Origin: an uncultured delta proteobacterium
GTDB lineage: Bacteria; Desulfobacterota; Desulfovibrionia; Desulfovibrionales; Desulfovibrionaceae
Length of the DNA: 64,000 bases
Reading direction: 5' to 3'
Assembly: GCA_900079685.1 (NCBI GenBank)
Contig: LT599018.1
Location: forward strand, 2,765,924-2,829,923
Of the stretch, positions 1 through 8,851 are shown one piece after another. The notes below the pieces were generated by a model. That model was not told where the DNA came from. It made no database searches and saw nothing but the letters and a program-made list of their open reading frames with translations. The first letter of the stretch is position 1; every line of letters starts with the position of its first letter. The translations under genes were made by a program, and so were the position numbers.

Positions 1-2
1 TC

Positions 3-542
3 CGTGAAGCGGTGAAAACCCTCGTCGCCCGGGGCCTTTTGCGCGTTGAGCGCGGGCGGGGCACCTTTGTGGCCCCGCACCCCCATTCCCAGGACGATCC
101 CTTTGGCGTCGCGCATCTTGAAGATCAAAAAAAACTGGCGGCCCAGTGGTTTGAAATGCGCCTGATTATGGAGCCGAGCATTGTGCGGCTGACCTGCGAG
201 CGCGCAACCGACGAAGAAATCCGGACCATCCTGGAAACGGAAAAAGAATCCGCCGCCATCATCGAACAAAACAAGGACTTCAGCCACGCGGACCAAAAAT
301 TCCACGCGGCCATCGCCAAGGCGGCGCATAACGATATCATCGAGCGCATGATTCCCGCCATCACCAACGCCATTCAGGATATTCTGCGCACCTCGGTTTA
401 CTCGGGCAGCCAGGAACGTTCGCGCGAAAACGCGCTGATCAACCACCGCATGATCGCGCGGTTCATCGAACAGCGGGACGCGGAGGGCGGGGCCATGGCC
501 ATGTACTACCATATCAGGAAGGGCATGCTGGATCTGCGCTGA
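3..542 (+). CDS. GntR/FadR-family transcriptional regulator, 5' end cut by window edge
   Basis: Only the end of the winged-helix domain and the whole ligand domain are visible. The frame is open from base 3 and opens with REAVKTLVARGLLRVERGRG, the recognition-helix and wing part of a GntR DNA-binding domain, so the true start lies before base 1 and the GTG at 12 is internal. The rest is an all-helical FCD (FadR C-terminal) domain, recognisable by the early EMRLIMEP helix, an aspartate and histidine (SHADQKFHAAI), and the later NHRMIARFIEQRDAEGG segment; these histidines usually bind a metal that holds a small organic acid. Such proteins normally repress genes for sugar-acid, lactate or fatty-acid use. 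The target is unknown because the upstream neighbour is outside the window. Confidence 0.9.
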   Translation, partial: REAVKTLVARGLLRVERGRGTFVAPHPHSQDDPFGVAHLEDQKKLAAQWFEMRLIMEPSIVRLTCERATDEEIRTILETEKESAAIIEQNKDFSHADQKFHAAIAKAAHNDIIERMIPAITNAIQDILRTSVYSGSQERSRENALINHRMIARFIEQRDAEGGAMAMYYHIRKGMLDLR

Positions 543-708
543 GGCTCCGGGCCGGTTCCGCCCTTTACAACGGTTGCAAGGAGGCATAGGACGGATGCGA
601 TACGCTCCGGCGGCGCGGGTTCGCTCCGCTGCCGGGGAGGCGCCCCGCACGTTGCCGCGGCAGGCGTGAACGGTAAATCCGGCCGATTTGGCCGGTCAGC
701 GGGGAGTC

Positions 709-1611
709 ATGGCGGGATCCGGAGAACTGGCGGCTATCTGCACGGCAGCTTCATGGGGCGTGGCCAGCCAGATCAACAGCGCCGTCGCCCGCAGGACCGG
801 GGCAACGAGCCTTGCCTTGCTGCGCCTGCCGTACATGGCCGTGCTGTGCGGGATCTTGTGCCTGATATTCAACGCGGAGGCCGCCGTCAGCCTGAAGGCG
901 GCTTTGCTGCTTTCCCTGTCCGGCTTCCTGGGCCTGGCGATGGGAGACGTGCTGCTGTACCGCTCCATCCTGATTATCGGGCCGACCATGGGCATCCTCA
1001 TGCTCTCCTTAAGCTCCAGTCTTACCGCTGTCATCGGCTGGCTGTTCTTGGGCGAAGCTCTGCCGTTGCAGGCGGTTTTCGGGATATGCCTCACCCTTGC
1101 GGGGGTGACCGTCGTGGTGCTTGAGCACAGCGAAAGCATCCTGATGCCGGGGCAGGCCGTGCCGCAGGGCAGGCAGCTGGCCTTGGGCGTCGGCCTGGCC
1201 GGGGCGGCGGCCTGCGGGCTGGCGGTCGCGTACGTGGCGCAACGGATGGCCATGCAGACCGGCGTGCAGCCGCTCTGGGCAGGTTTTATCCGGATAGCCG
1301 GCGGCGGCGGGGCCCTGTGGGCCATCGGCATTGTAACCGGCTGGAGCGGGGCGGCGGTACGGACTTTCGCGGCGCAGCCCACAGCCCGGTGGATGCTGCT
1401 GGTGAGCTGCTCGGCGGGCTCGCTCGGCGTATGGGGCGCCAGTTATGCGCTTGCCCATGCCCCGGCCGGGGTTGCCGCGACGCTTATCGGCCTGCAACCC
1501 ATCGTCGTGGCCTGTATCGGGGCCGCCTGGTACCGCCGGAAGCTTTCGTCCAGGGTGGTCTGCGGCTCCCTTGTCGCCTTCACGGGCACGGCGCTCGTGT
1601 GTCTGCGCTGA
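709..1611 (+). CDS. EamA-family (DMT superfamily) transporter
   Basis: A 300-residue inner-membrane protein made of two repeated EamA halves, each with about five hydrophobic helices, the usual size and form of a drug/metabolite exporter. The first helix begins AAICTAASWGVASQINSA, and the end of the first half carries the GWLFLGEALPLQ pattern typical of EamA repeats. An upstream TTG at 688 is in frame, but the ATG at 709 is preferred because GGGGAG lies at 701-706, just before it. The substrate cannot be told from sequence; relatives export amino acids, nucleosides or other small metabolites. It runs convergent to the next gene, with 17 bases between the two stops. Confidence 0.88.
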   Translation: MAGSGELAAICTAASWGVASQINSAVARRTGATSLALLRLPYMAVLCGILCLIFNAEAAVSLKAALLLSLSGFLGLAMGDVLLYRSILIIGPTMGILMLSLSSSLTAVIGWLFLGEALPLQAVFGICLTLAGVTVVVLEHSESILMPGQAVPQGRQLALGVGLAGAAACGLAVAYVAQRMAMQTGVQPLWAGFIRIAGGGGALWAIGIVTGWSGAAVRTFAAQPTARWMLLVSCSAGSLGVWGASYALAHAPAGVAATLIGLQPIVVACIGAAWYRRKLSSRVVCGSLVAFTGTALVCLR

Positions 1612-1628
1612 ATCCGGCCGCCGCGTTC

Positions 1629-2150
1629 TCAGGAGGCGATTCCCGGATGCAGGGAGCTTTGGTACGACGGCTCAAAGCGGGATGATCCTCCCCATTCCTC
1701 CGCCTCCGCGTGTGCGTGAATGATTCCGGCCAGGCTCACGGCGAGAATCCCGAAATGCGCGAGCGCTTCCGGCGGCCAATCGCGGAAGGTTTTCTGGTCG
1801 AACCCCAGAAAGCCGGCCTTTTTCCGGCCTGCCGTCAGGGGCATGAAGATACAGGTCCGGACGTCGGGAGCGGCCTGCGGGAGCGCGCCGCCAACGAGCC
1901 ACTGCCCGATGCGGGCCTCCGCCGCGAAGAGCGTTACCACGGCGGGGGATACTTCCGGATGGAAGGGGTGGCCGGGTTTTTCCGCAGGCCCGTGCTGCCG
2001 CGAAAGGTCCCATCCGCTTGGAGCGGTGATGGGGGCGCCCTCAGGATCGGCGAGGACCACGGTCGTCCCGAGGGATGCCGCGAGCGAGTCCTGCAGGTCC
2101 TGCAACAGGGCAATGTCGATACAGTCAAGAAGGCTCATTGGCGTGTTCAT
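1629..2150 (-). CDS. PocR-type sensory domain protein
   Basis: A stand-alone 173-residue cytoplasmic protein that looks like a single PocR ligand-binding domain, a PAS-like fold usually found at the front of regulators and kinases. The pattern DLQDSLAASLGTTVVLADPEG near the start is typical of that family, followed by a short C-terminal helix rich in Ala and Glu. No DNA-binding or kinase domain is attached, which is unusual. A cysteine (VRTCIFMPL) is kept in the second half, but the CxxC pair common in metal- or cobalamin-linked PocR domains is not evident. The start at 2150 is supported by TGGAGG seven bases upstream. The same frame stays open far upstream, but that is GC-rich antisense to hrpB. 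The ligand is unknown. Confidence 0.72.
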   Translation of the reverse strand: MNTPMSLLDCIDIALLQDLQDSLAASLGTTVVLADPEGAPITAPSGWDLSRQHGPAEKPGHPFHPEVSPAVVTLFAAEARIGQWLVGGALPQAAPDVRTCIFMPLTAGRKKAGFLGFDQKTFRDWPPEALAHFGILAVSLAGIIHAHAEAEEWGGSSRFEPSYQSSLHPGIAS

Positions 2151-2375
2151 AGTGCCTCCAGGCCGGTAGCCTTTTGCAGTATGGTTCGCGAAACATTCCT
2201 TTGCTCCACTGACGCACGGGCAATTCTGGTCATGAATACCGTACCACGTTTTGAAGAGTAATCCCAAGAATATTTTTATTTTTTCGTCTCCCGTATCCCC
2301 CGGCCGCGGGGCCTCGGCCACGGGACTTTGCGCGGGGGGCCTTGCCTTGGCGGGGAAAATGCGCATAATCGGCCC

Positions 2376-5111
2376 ATGCAGGACTCCTCTTCCCAAGGCG
2401 ATTTTTTTCCGGGCGCCGTTCCCCCGGCGTCCTTTCCCCCGGCGTCCTTTCCCCCGGCGTCCTTTCCCGTTGACGCTGCCGTGCCGGAACTCGTCCGGGC
2501 TCTTGCCGGGCACGGCCGCGCCATCCTGCGCGCCATCCTGACGGCCAGCCCGGGGTCCGGCAAGACCACCCGTGTGCCCCTGGCCCTCCTGGGCCTGCTG
2601 CCCGGCGCGGCGGAGAGCGGCGCCGCCCCGCTGCCGGGGAAAATCCTGGTCCTGGAGCCGCGCCGCCTGGCCGCGCGGGCCGCCGCCCGGTATATGGCCC
2701 GCCTTCTGAACGAAGAGGCGGGGCAGCGCGTCGGCTACCGGGTACGGCTGGAGAGCAAGGTTTCCGCCCATACAAGAGTGGAGTTGCTCACCGAGGGCAT
2801 GTTTACCCGGCGCCTCCTGGCAGACCCGGAACTTTCCGGCGTTTCCTGCGTCATTTTCGACGAGTTTCACGAACGCAGCCTCCAGGCCGATCTGGGTCTG
2901 GCCCTGTGCCTGGAAAGCGCGGGGGCCTTCCGGCCGGATTTGCGGCTGCTGGTCATGTCCGCCACCTTGGAAACCGGGGAATTGAGCCGCTTTTTGGGCG
3001 ATTGCCCGGTCATCGCGGCCCCGGGGCGCGCCTGGCCGGTAACCGTGCGGCACGCCGGGAGGGAACTTGCCGTCACCCCGTCGTCCGGCCTGGAGGAGGT
3101 TGCCGGAAAAACCGTCCTGGCCGTGCGCGACGCCCTGCGCGGCGAGAGAGGGAGCATCCTGGCCTTTCTGCCGGGCCGGGCGGAAATACGGCGCGCCGCC
3201 GAACTGCTGGAAACACGGCCCGGGGATACGGATGTTTACCCGCTGTACGGCGACCTGCCGCCGCGCGAGCAGGACGCGGCCATCGCGCCGCCTCTGCCCG
3301 GCCGCCGCAAGGTGGTGCTGGCCACGGACCTGGCGCAGACCAGCCTGACCATTGAGGGCGTGCGCATCGTCATCGACGCCGGGCTGGCCCGGGGGCCGCG
3401 TTTCGAGCCCGGCACGGGCCTGAGCAGGCTGGTGACGGCCCGCGTCACGCAGGATGCCGCCGACCAGCGGGCTGGCCGGGCCGGGCGGCTTGAGCCGGGC
3501 CTGTGCCTGCGCCTCTGGCCCGAAAAGGAAGCGCTGCTCCCGCAGGCCCGCCCGGAGATCGCGGACGCGGATCTCGCCTCGCTGTCCCTGGACGCCCTGG
3601 CCTGGGGGAGCGAACCGGCTTCCCTCCCCTGGCTGACCCCGCCGCCGGAAGCCGCCCTGCAACACGCGGCGGAAACGCTCCTCGCCCTGGACGCCGCCCG
3701 CCCCGGCCCGGAGGGCAGGCTCGCCATTACCCCGCACGGGCAAAAACTGGCCCGCCTGCCCCTGCACCCGCGTCTGGCGCATATGGTGCTGCAAGCGGAG
3801 GCGGTGGAACCGGGCCTCTCCTGTCTGGCTGCCTGTCTGGCGGCCCTGGTTTCCGAACGCGACCCGCTGCGTAAAAACGCCGCCGGGGAGAGCGACGCGG
3901 ATATCCGTTTGCGGTTGCCGCTCCTGCGGCGGCCGGAAAACAAACGCCTGAAGGACGCCGCCGCGCAAATCCATCGCCTGGCCGGGCTGAACGGCGTTTT
4001 CACCGTGCCCGGCCCGCACGAGGAAGATTGTTGCGGGATGCTGCTCAGCCTGGCGTGGCCGGAACGCATCGCCCAACGCCGGGGGGCGGGCGGTTTCCGT
4101 CTGGCTTCCGGCCAGGGGGCGGAACTGCCCGGCCACGACCCGCTGGCCGCCGAGCCCTGGCTGGCGGTGGTAAGCCTGGGCGGCGGCGTCAACCGGCGCG
4201 TGCATCTGGCCGCGCCCGTCAGTCTGGCGGACATCGCGCGACTGCACGGGGCAAAGGCCCGCCTGGAAGAGGACGTGGCCTGGGACAGCCGGAGTGAAGC
4301 GGTGATCTGCCGTTCCGTAAACCGCCTTGGCGCGCTGGTTCTGGAGGAAAAGCCGCTCCCGCCTTCCCCGGAGTTGCGCGGGCGGGTAACCGGGGCGCTC
4401 CTCGAGGGTATCGTCTCCCTGGGGCTGGAGAGCCTGCCCTGGACCGGGGAATTGCGCCAGTTCCAGGCGCGCGTGATCTTGCTGCGCACGCTGGAGCGGG
4501 CGGAGGGCGGGGATGCGAACGCCTGGCCGGACGTCAGCGACGCCGCCCTGCTGGACGGATTGCAAGCCGGGTTGCGGGCCTGGCAGGCGGACGGCCGGCA
4601 AGATGCCCCAGCGGCTGAACCCGCGACCGGCCCGGAAGCGGCCTGGCTTTCTCCCTGGTTGCAAGGGGTAAGCCGCCGCGCCCAGTTTTCCGCCATCGAC
4701 CTTGGCGCGGCTCTGCGCTCCCTGTTGCCCTGGCCGCTGCCGGAGCGCCTGGAGACGGAAGCCCCCGCGCGGCTGGGTCTGCCGTCCGGCTCTTCCGCCG
4801 CGGTGGATTACCTGCCGGTGTTGCGCGGCGATCCGCCCGTTCTGGCGGTGAAGTTACAGGAAATGTTCGGGCAGACGGACACCCCCCGCCTGGGACGCGG
4901 GCAAATCCCGGTCACGCTGCACCTGCTCTCCCCGGCGGGCAGGCCCCTGCAAGTCACGGACGATCTCCGGCATTTCTGGGCTCATGGTTATAAACAGGTA
5001 CGGGCAGAGATGCGCGGCCGCTACCCCAGGCATCCCTGGCCGGAGGACCCGCTAAGCGCAGCCCCCACCGGCAAGACGAAAAAACGGCTTGAGGCCGCAT
5101 CCAAACGCTGA
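2376..5111 (+). CDS. hrpB: ATP-dependent helicase HrpB
   Basis: A 911-residue DEAH-box (SF2) RNA helicase of the HrpB family, about the length of other bacterial members. Walker A is SPGSGKTT at residues 58-65, the Walker B box is DEFH in IFDEFHERSLQADLGLAL, motif III is VMSATLE, and motif VI is DQRAGRAGRLEPG. The HA2 region and the C-terminal HrpB domain ending HPWPEDP follow. The start chosen is the ATG at 2376; an in-frame TTG at 2328 has no better context and would overlap the divergent promoter region. Residues 17-31 are a PPASF triplet encoded by three exact 15-bp repeats, a dispensable-looking extension. The cellular RNA target of HrpB is not well known. Confidence 0.95.
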   Translation: MQDSSSQGDFFPGAVPPASFPPASFPPASFPVDAAVPELVRALAGHGRAILRAILTASPGSGKTTRVPLALLGLLPGAAESGAAPLPGKILVLEPRRLAARAAARYMARLLNEEAGQRVGYRVRLESKVSAHTRVELLTEGMFTRRLLADPELSGVSCVIFDEFHERSLQADLGLALCLESAGAFRPDLRLLVMSATLETGELSRFLGDCPVIAAPGRAWPVTVRHAGRELAVTPSSGLEEVAGKTVLAVRDALRGERGSILAFLPGRAEIRRAAELLETRPGDTDVYPLYGDLPPREQDAAIAPPLPGRRKVVLATDLAQTSLTIEGVRIVIDAGLARGPRFEPGTGLSRLVTARVTQDAADQRAGRAGRLEPGLCLRLWPEKEALLPQARPEIADADLASLSLDALAWGSEPASLPWLTPPPEAALQHAAETLLALDAARPGPEGRLAITPHGQKLARLPLHPRLAHMVLQAEAVEPGLSCLAACLAALVSERDPLRKNAAGESDADIRLRLPLLRRPENKRLKDAAAQIHRLAGLNGVFTVPGPHEEDCCGMLLSLAWPERIAQRRGAGGFRLASGQGAELPGHDPLAAEPWLAVVSLGGGVNRRVHLAAPVSLADIARLHGAKARLEEDVAWDSRSEAVICRSVNRLGALVLEEKPLPPSPELRGRVTGALLEGIVSLGLESLPWTGELRQFQARVILLRTLERAEGGDANAWPDVSDAALLDGLQAGLRAWQADGRQDAPAAEPATGPEAAWLSPWLQGVSRRAQFSAIDLGAALRSLLPWPLPERLETEAPARLGLPSGSSAAVDYLPVLRGDPPVLAVKLQEMFGQTDTPRLGRGQIPVTLHLLSPAGRPLQVTDDLRHFWAHGYKQVRAEMRGRYPRHPWPEDPLSAAPTGKTKKRLEAASKR
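2421..2465 (+). repeat. Three exact 15-bp tandem repeats inside the hrpB 5' end
   Basis: The unit cccccggcgtccttt occurs three times head to tail and encodes PPASF three times. A further duplication of the 12-mer cgcgccatcctg lies at 2518-2541 just before Walker A. Both keep the reading frame, so copy-number change would lengthen or shorten the protein without breaking it. Confidence 0.9.
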
Positions 5112-5113
5112 TC

Positions 5114-5153
5114 CCGCTCCGGCCGCCCGGGTCCCGCATGCCGTCCGGAGCGG
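5114..5153 (+). terminator. Hairpin after hrpB
   Basis: Arms ccgctccgg (5114-5122) and ccggagcgg (5145-5153) pair over nine bases directly after the hrpB stop. There is no following T run, so it may be a Rho-type end or only an mRNA-stabilising stem. Confidence 0.4.
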
Positions 5154-5549
5154 AATGGCCCGTCCCTCCATGCGGTTCGGAAACAAAATGCCGTCCTTCC
5201 GTTAGATAAATTAAAAAATATCTTTATATCAGGATGCTAATTATGACATGCCGACGGCACAGCAATCGCTGCACTGCATTTAATACTATTATATTTATAT
5301 AAATAAATATGTAAATGTACCATGATACAAGCGGAGGGTATGGAGCGGGGTATATAGTGCCGCTGCTATATTTCTCAAGAGCGTATTGACAGAAAACTGA
5401 ATCTCGAGTACAGGGTTCAAACAAGTATTATAGATAAATTATTATAATTTGTTACAATCTGTTACAGTTGAGTACATCGGGGAAAAGTATGTGGAATCCC
5501 ATGGGGGGAATTTCACATAGCCCGCGCACAGCTTGCCATAGGGGGATTT
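5154..5549 (+). promoter_or_regulatory. AT-rich leader upstream of the secreted RTX-like protein
   Basis: This stretch has no credible gene and is far richer in A and T than its surroundings, especially 5200-5460. A candidate promoter is TTGACA at 5386-5391, then 17 bases, then TACAGG at 5409-5414; the second box is weak. The AT-rich islands could bind a nucleoid silencer. A ribosome site GGGGG lies at 5541-5545 before the ATG at 5550. Confidence 0.4.
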
Positions 5550-7583
5550 ATGGCGCCTGAATCTACTTCCGTATCCACCGTTTCCAATCAGACAATCCAA
5601 ATCGCAAAACCCGCTGCAGGGGAAACCCTGAACATCACCTCCGTACCCGGCGGTAACCTTGCCTTTTCCTTTGACCCGGCTGCCGCGACCATCACCCGTA
5701 CGGGCAACGACCTCATGGTGGAAGTTGACGGCGGCGGCACCGTGCGTCTCAACGACTTTTTCGTGGTGGGCGACCAGTCGCTCCCCAGCCTGACCATGCC
5801 CGACGGCGTGAGCGTGGCCTCGGCGGATTTCCTCTCCAGCTTCAACATCGAGCTTGAAACCGCCGCCGGTCCCGGCGCGGGCGCTGGCGCGGCCGGTTCC
5901 GGCGCGGGCGAATACGCCGACGACGCGGGCTCCCTGGTGGACGGCGTTGACCGCCTGGGTTCTCTCGGCACGGATTACTGGGGCTATGAAAGCGAAATCC
6001 CTGAACAATACGAAGGCCTGTTGGCCGATGCCGGTATCGGCCTGCCCGGCGATCCCGGTATTCCCGGTATTCCCGGTGTCCCGCCTTATGTGCCGCCGGT
6101 TGATGACGGGTTCCTGCACGCCCATCCGAACGCCGAGAACGTTACCCTTCAAACGGGGTACGCGAAAACCCAGACGGGCACGCGAACCATAGAAGACGGC
6201 GGAACGTTCGACCTGAACCTCGATACGAACATCACCGGCAAAACGGGTACGCACCATTCCGGCCAGACCAAGCAGGACCACTACGGTATCACAAGCAGCA
6301 GCGGCAACTACGGCGTTCTGGAAAAAGCGCTGGGCGGCTTTGATCTCAAGAGCCTCATCGAAAACGAGGACGATTCCTGGAAATCCAAGGGCTCTTCCGT
6401 GGGTGCGGCGGAATCCGGCGTCATCAAGCTCGACGCCAGCGGCGACCTGACGGCCGACTGGACCATGGTTCCGAACAACAGCGGCAGCGTGGACGGCAAG
6501 GTCTCCGACGCGTCCATCGTCTTCCTGTTCAGGATCAACAGCGACGGCACCAGAACGCTGATAGACCATTCCGATCTCTTCCGGTATGACGATGCCGTCG
6601 GCAAAAACTACGTCATCAAAGACTGCAGCTTCACCTGGGACAACCTTGAGCCGGGCAACTACGTCCTTGTTTATGCTGTGGCGGAAGCGGGCCAGGGCAA
6701 CGGGCAAAAAACGATCCTCTGCCCGGGCGAGGCCTCCTACACCGGCGAGCTTGAAATTCCCGTGTACAAGGACGTCTACAACTTCGACCTGAGTGCTGAA
6801 GGCAACGTGATACTGGATCCGAACACCGACCTCAACGCCGACCCGGACCACGTCCAGGATCACCACTCCAGCTATGGGCCGGAAGACATCAGCGTGATCG
6901 GCATCACCTGCGACTATTTTTCCAAAGTTGAGATTCTGGATGGCGAATTCGTCGCCACGGGCATATACAAGGATTACAATTTCACCTTCACCATGACGCC
7001 AGAAGGCGTCTACACCTTCCATATTGATGGCAAGGGCATGGCGGTTACACTGGACGAGTTCAACATTCAGTACACCATCCAGACCCCGGACGGCAAAGAA
7101 GCTACCTCGGAACTGGCCCTGCACTCGGACTACACCGTGATCGACCTGTCGGACACCGGCAGCGTCGCCGATGCCAACTATGACGCCAACAACATCATCT
7201 ACGGCACCGAAGGCGATGACATCATCTACGGCGGTGGGGGTAACGACATCCTGTACGGCGGCCAGGGTGCGGACACCTTCGCCTGGAAAGCCGGGGATCA
7301 TGACGGCAGCACGGACAAGGTCATGGATTTCAGTTTCTCCGACGGCGACAAACTGTTGTTCGAAGGTTTGACCGATCCCGGCAGCATTGATCTCAAACTT
7401 GAGAACAATGTGCTCACCCTGACGGTCCCCAACGCCGCAGGCAATAATGTCATCGTGGAAGTGAGCTTCCAGGCCGGAGAATTGGAGCAGTTCACGAGCA
7501 ATTACGCCACGCAGAACTCCGGCGACACGTCCGGCATGGAACAGGCCATGCTCCAGCAGATGATCCAGAACATCGGCGGCTGA
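5550..7583 (+). CDS. Type I secreted RTX-like calcium-binding protein
   Basis: A 677-residue acidic, Gly- and Asp-rich protein. There is no Sec signal. Residues 1-110 resemble the N-terminal module seen in large type I secreted adhesins (short beta strands, ending DFLSSFNIELETAAG). A Gly-Ala and Pro-Gly rich linker follows (around 105-185, with IPG triplets), then a beta-rich region of no recognised family. At residues 549-577 there are three GGxGxD-type nonapeptide units (YGTEGDDIIYGGGGNDILYG), and then the ADTFAWKAGD and DKVMDFSFSDGDKL pattern of C-terminal type I secretion targets. It is therefore probably exported in one step by an ABC exporter and folds on calcium outside the cell. No exporter genes lie beside it. 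Function is unknown; a surface or matrix role is likely. Confidence 0.75.
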   Translation: MAPESTSVSTVSNQTIQIAKPAAGETLNITSVPGGNLAFSFDPAAATITRTGNDLMVEVDGGGTVRLNDFFVVGDQSLPSLTMPDGVSVASADFLSSFNIELETAAGPGAGAGAAGSGAGEYADDAGSLVDGVDRLGSLGTDYWGYESEIPEQYEGLLADAGIGLPGDPGIPGIPGVPPYVPPVDDGFLHAHPNAENVTLQTGYAKTQTGTRTIEDGGTFDLNLDTNITGKTGTHHSGQTKQDHYGITSSSGNYGVLEKALGGFDLKSLIENEDDSWKSKGSSVGAAESGVIKLDASGDLTADWTMVPNNSGSVDGKVSDASIVFLFRINSDGTRTLIDHSDLFRYDDAVGKNYVIKDCSFTWDNLEPGNYVLVYAVAEAGQGNGQKTILCPGEASYTGELEIPVYKDVYNFDLSAEGNVILDPNTDLNADPDHVQDHHSSYGPEDISVIGITCDYFSKVEILDGEFVATGIYKDYNFTFTMTPEGVYTFHIDGKGMAVTLDEFNIQYTIQTPDGKEATSELALHSDYTVIDLSDTGSVADANYDANNIIYGTEGDDIIYGGGGNDILYGGQGADTFAWKAGDHDGSTDKVMDFSFSDGDKLLFEGLTDPGSIDLKLENNVLTLTVPNAAGNNVIVEVSFQAGELEQFTSNYATQNSGDTSGMEQAMLQQMIQNIGG

Positions 7584-7624
7584 TATTACATGCAACCCGG
7601 AAGCCGCCCCGGCGGCTTCCGCTT

Positions 7625-7670
7625 AAATCAAAACCCCGATCCGGCATGGCCGGACCGGGGTTTTGATTTT
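7625..7670 (+). terminator. Strong bidirectional terminator between convergent genes
   Basis: Fourteen base pairs (7625-7638 with 7656-7669) plus an inner GC extension, with AAAA and TTTT at the base, so it works in both directions for the RTX-like gene and the convergent dehydrogenase gene. A separate ten-base perfect stem lies just before it at 7599-7620. Confidence 0.85.
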
Positions 7671-7745
7671 GGCGTTGCAACCAGGCGCAATTCCCATCAC
7701 CTGATGGGCATCGCCGCCTTGCGGGCGGCAAGACGCCCGCCCCGC

Positions 7746-8705
7746 TCAGGACACCACGTTGACCGGAGCGCCGTCAAGGAACGCCTTCAAGTTGGCGACG
7801 GCTGTATCCATGATCCGCTGGCGGCAGGCAAGCGCCCCCCAGGCCATGTGCGGCGTGATGACGCAGTTTTTCGCCGTGAGCAGGGGGTTGTCCGCCGCAA
7901 TGGGCTCCTTGGAAACCACGTCCATGGCCGCGGCGCCGACCTTGCCCGCGTTCAGGGCGTCGGCGAGGTCCTTGTCGTTGACGAGCGGGCCCCGCGCGCT
8001 GTTGATAATGATGACCCCGTCCTTCATTTTCGCGATGGTCTCCTTACGGATTATTTCCCGCGTTTCCGGCGTGAGGTTGCAGTGCAGGGCGATAACGTCG
8101 GCTTCGGCCAAGGCCTTGTCCAGCGGCACATATTCCGCCACGGCTTTGCCGGCATCGCTCGCGTAGGCGTCAACCGCCAGGATGCGCATGCCCATCGCCT
8201 TGGCTATTTTTCCGGTGGTCTGGCCTATCCGGCCGAAGCCGATGACGGCCAGGGTTTTGCCGTCAAGCTCCATCGGGGGGCAGTCCCAGAAGCAAAAATC
8301 CAGGCAGGAGGTCCAGCGGCCTTCCTTGACGGCCCGGTTATGGTGCCCGACATGGCAGGTGACCTCAAGGAGCAGGGCGATGGTAAACTGGCCGACGGCC
8401 GCCGTCCCGTAGGTGGGGACGTTGGCGACGACGATGCCCTTTTCTCTCGCCGCGGCGAGATCGATGGGATCATATCCGGTGGAGACGGTACCCACGTAGC
8501 GCACCGCCGGGCAGGCATCCAATACTTCCCGCGTGACCGGCGTTTTGTTGGTAATGACGATTGCCGCATCGCCGATGCGTTCCACGATGCACTCCGTCCG
8601 TTTCTCGGTGCGGTCATAGACCGTCACGTCGCCGAACGCCTCAAAACCGGCCCAACTCAGGTCGCCGGGGTTTTCCGTGTAGCCGTCAAGCACGACAATT
8701 TTCAT
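7746..8705 (-). CDS. D-2-hydroxyacid dehydrogenase (glycerate/hydroxypyruvate reductase type)
   Basis: A 319-residue NAD(P)-dependent dehydrogenase of the D-isomer 2-hydroxyacid family, full length. The nucleotide-binding loop is GFGRIGQTTG near residue 155. The catalytic Arg is in NSARGPLV, the Glu in VSKEPI, and the His in TPHMAWGA, in the correct order. The early part (VSTGYDPIDLAAAREKGI) is the substrate domain. Relatives reduce hydroxypyruvate or glyoxylate, or act on other 2-keto acids; the exact substrate is not decided by sequence. GGGAG lies eight bases before the ATG. It lies 146 bases downstream of fabH on the same strand, so the two may share a transcript. Confidence 0.9.
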   Translation of the reverse strand: MKIVVLDGYTENPGDLSWAGFEAFGDVTVYDRTEKRTECIVERIGDAAIVITNKTPVTREVLDACPAVRYVGTVSTGYDPIDLAAAREKGIVVANVPTYGTAAVGQFTIALLLEVTCHVGHHNRAVKEGRWTSCLDFCFWDCPPMELDGKTLAVIGFGRIGQTTGKIAKAMGMRILAVDAYASDAGKAVAEYVPLDKALAEADVIALHCNLTPETREIIRKETIAKMKDGVIIINSARGPLVNDKDLADALNAGKVGAAAMDVVSKEPIAADNPLLTAKNCVITPHMAWGALACRQRIMDTAVANLKAFLDGAPVNVVS

Positions 8706-8851
8706 TACTGACTCCCAAATACAGATGAATTTACCCGGTGCATACTGCGAAACGACGGCCGCCGCAACCGCTTTTCCCGGCGCGCGGGGAAAAGCTTCTC
8801 ATGAAATTGCGGGCATGGAGCATTGACGGATGAGGCGCGTGTTGCCGGGTG

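Noticed and set aside
2151-4664. Long open minus-strand frame opposite hrpB, continuous with the PocR-domain gene
   Set aside because: The sequence is Arg-, Gln- and Gly-rich with no domain and mirrors hrpB; only the last 173 codons are a real gene.
6050-6090. Gly-Pro triplets in the RTX-like protein resembling collagen
   Set aside because: Only a few triplets, too short for a collagen-like helix; treated as a linker.
5442-7595. 717-codon minus-strand frame over the RTX-like gene
   Set aside because: The plus-strand product has clear secretion and calcium motifs; the antisense product shows none and is a GC-bias effect.
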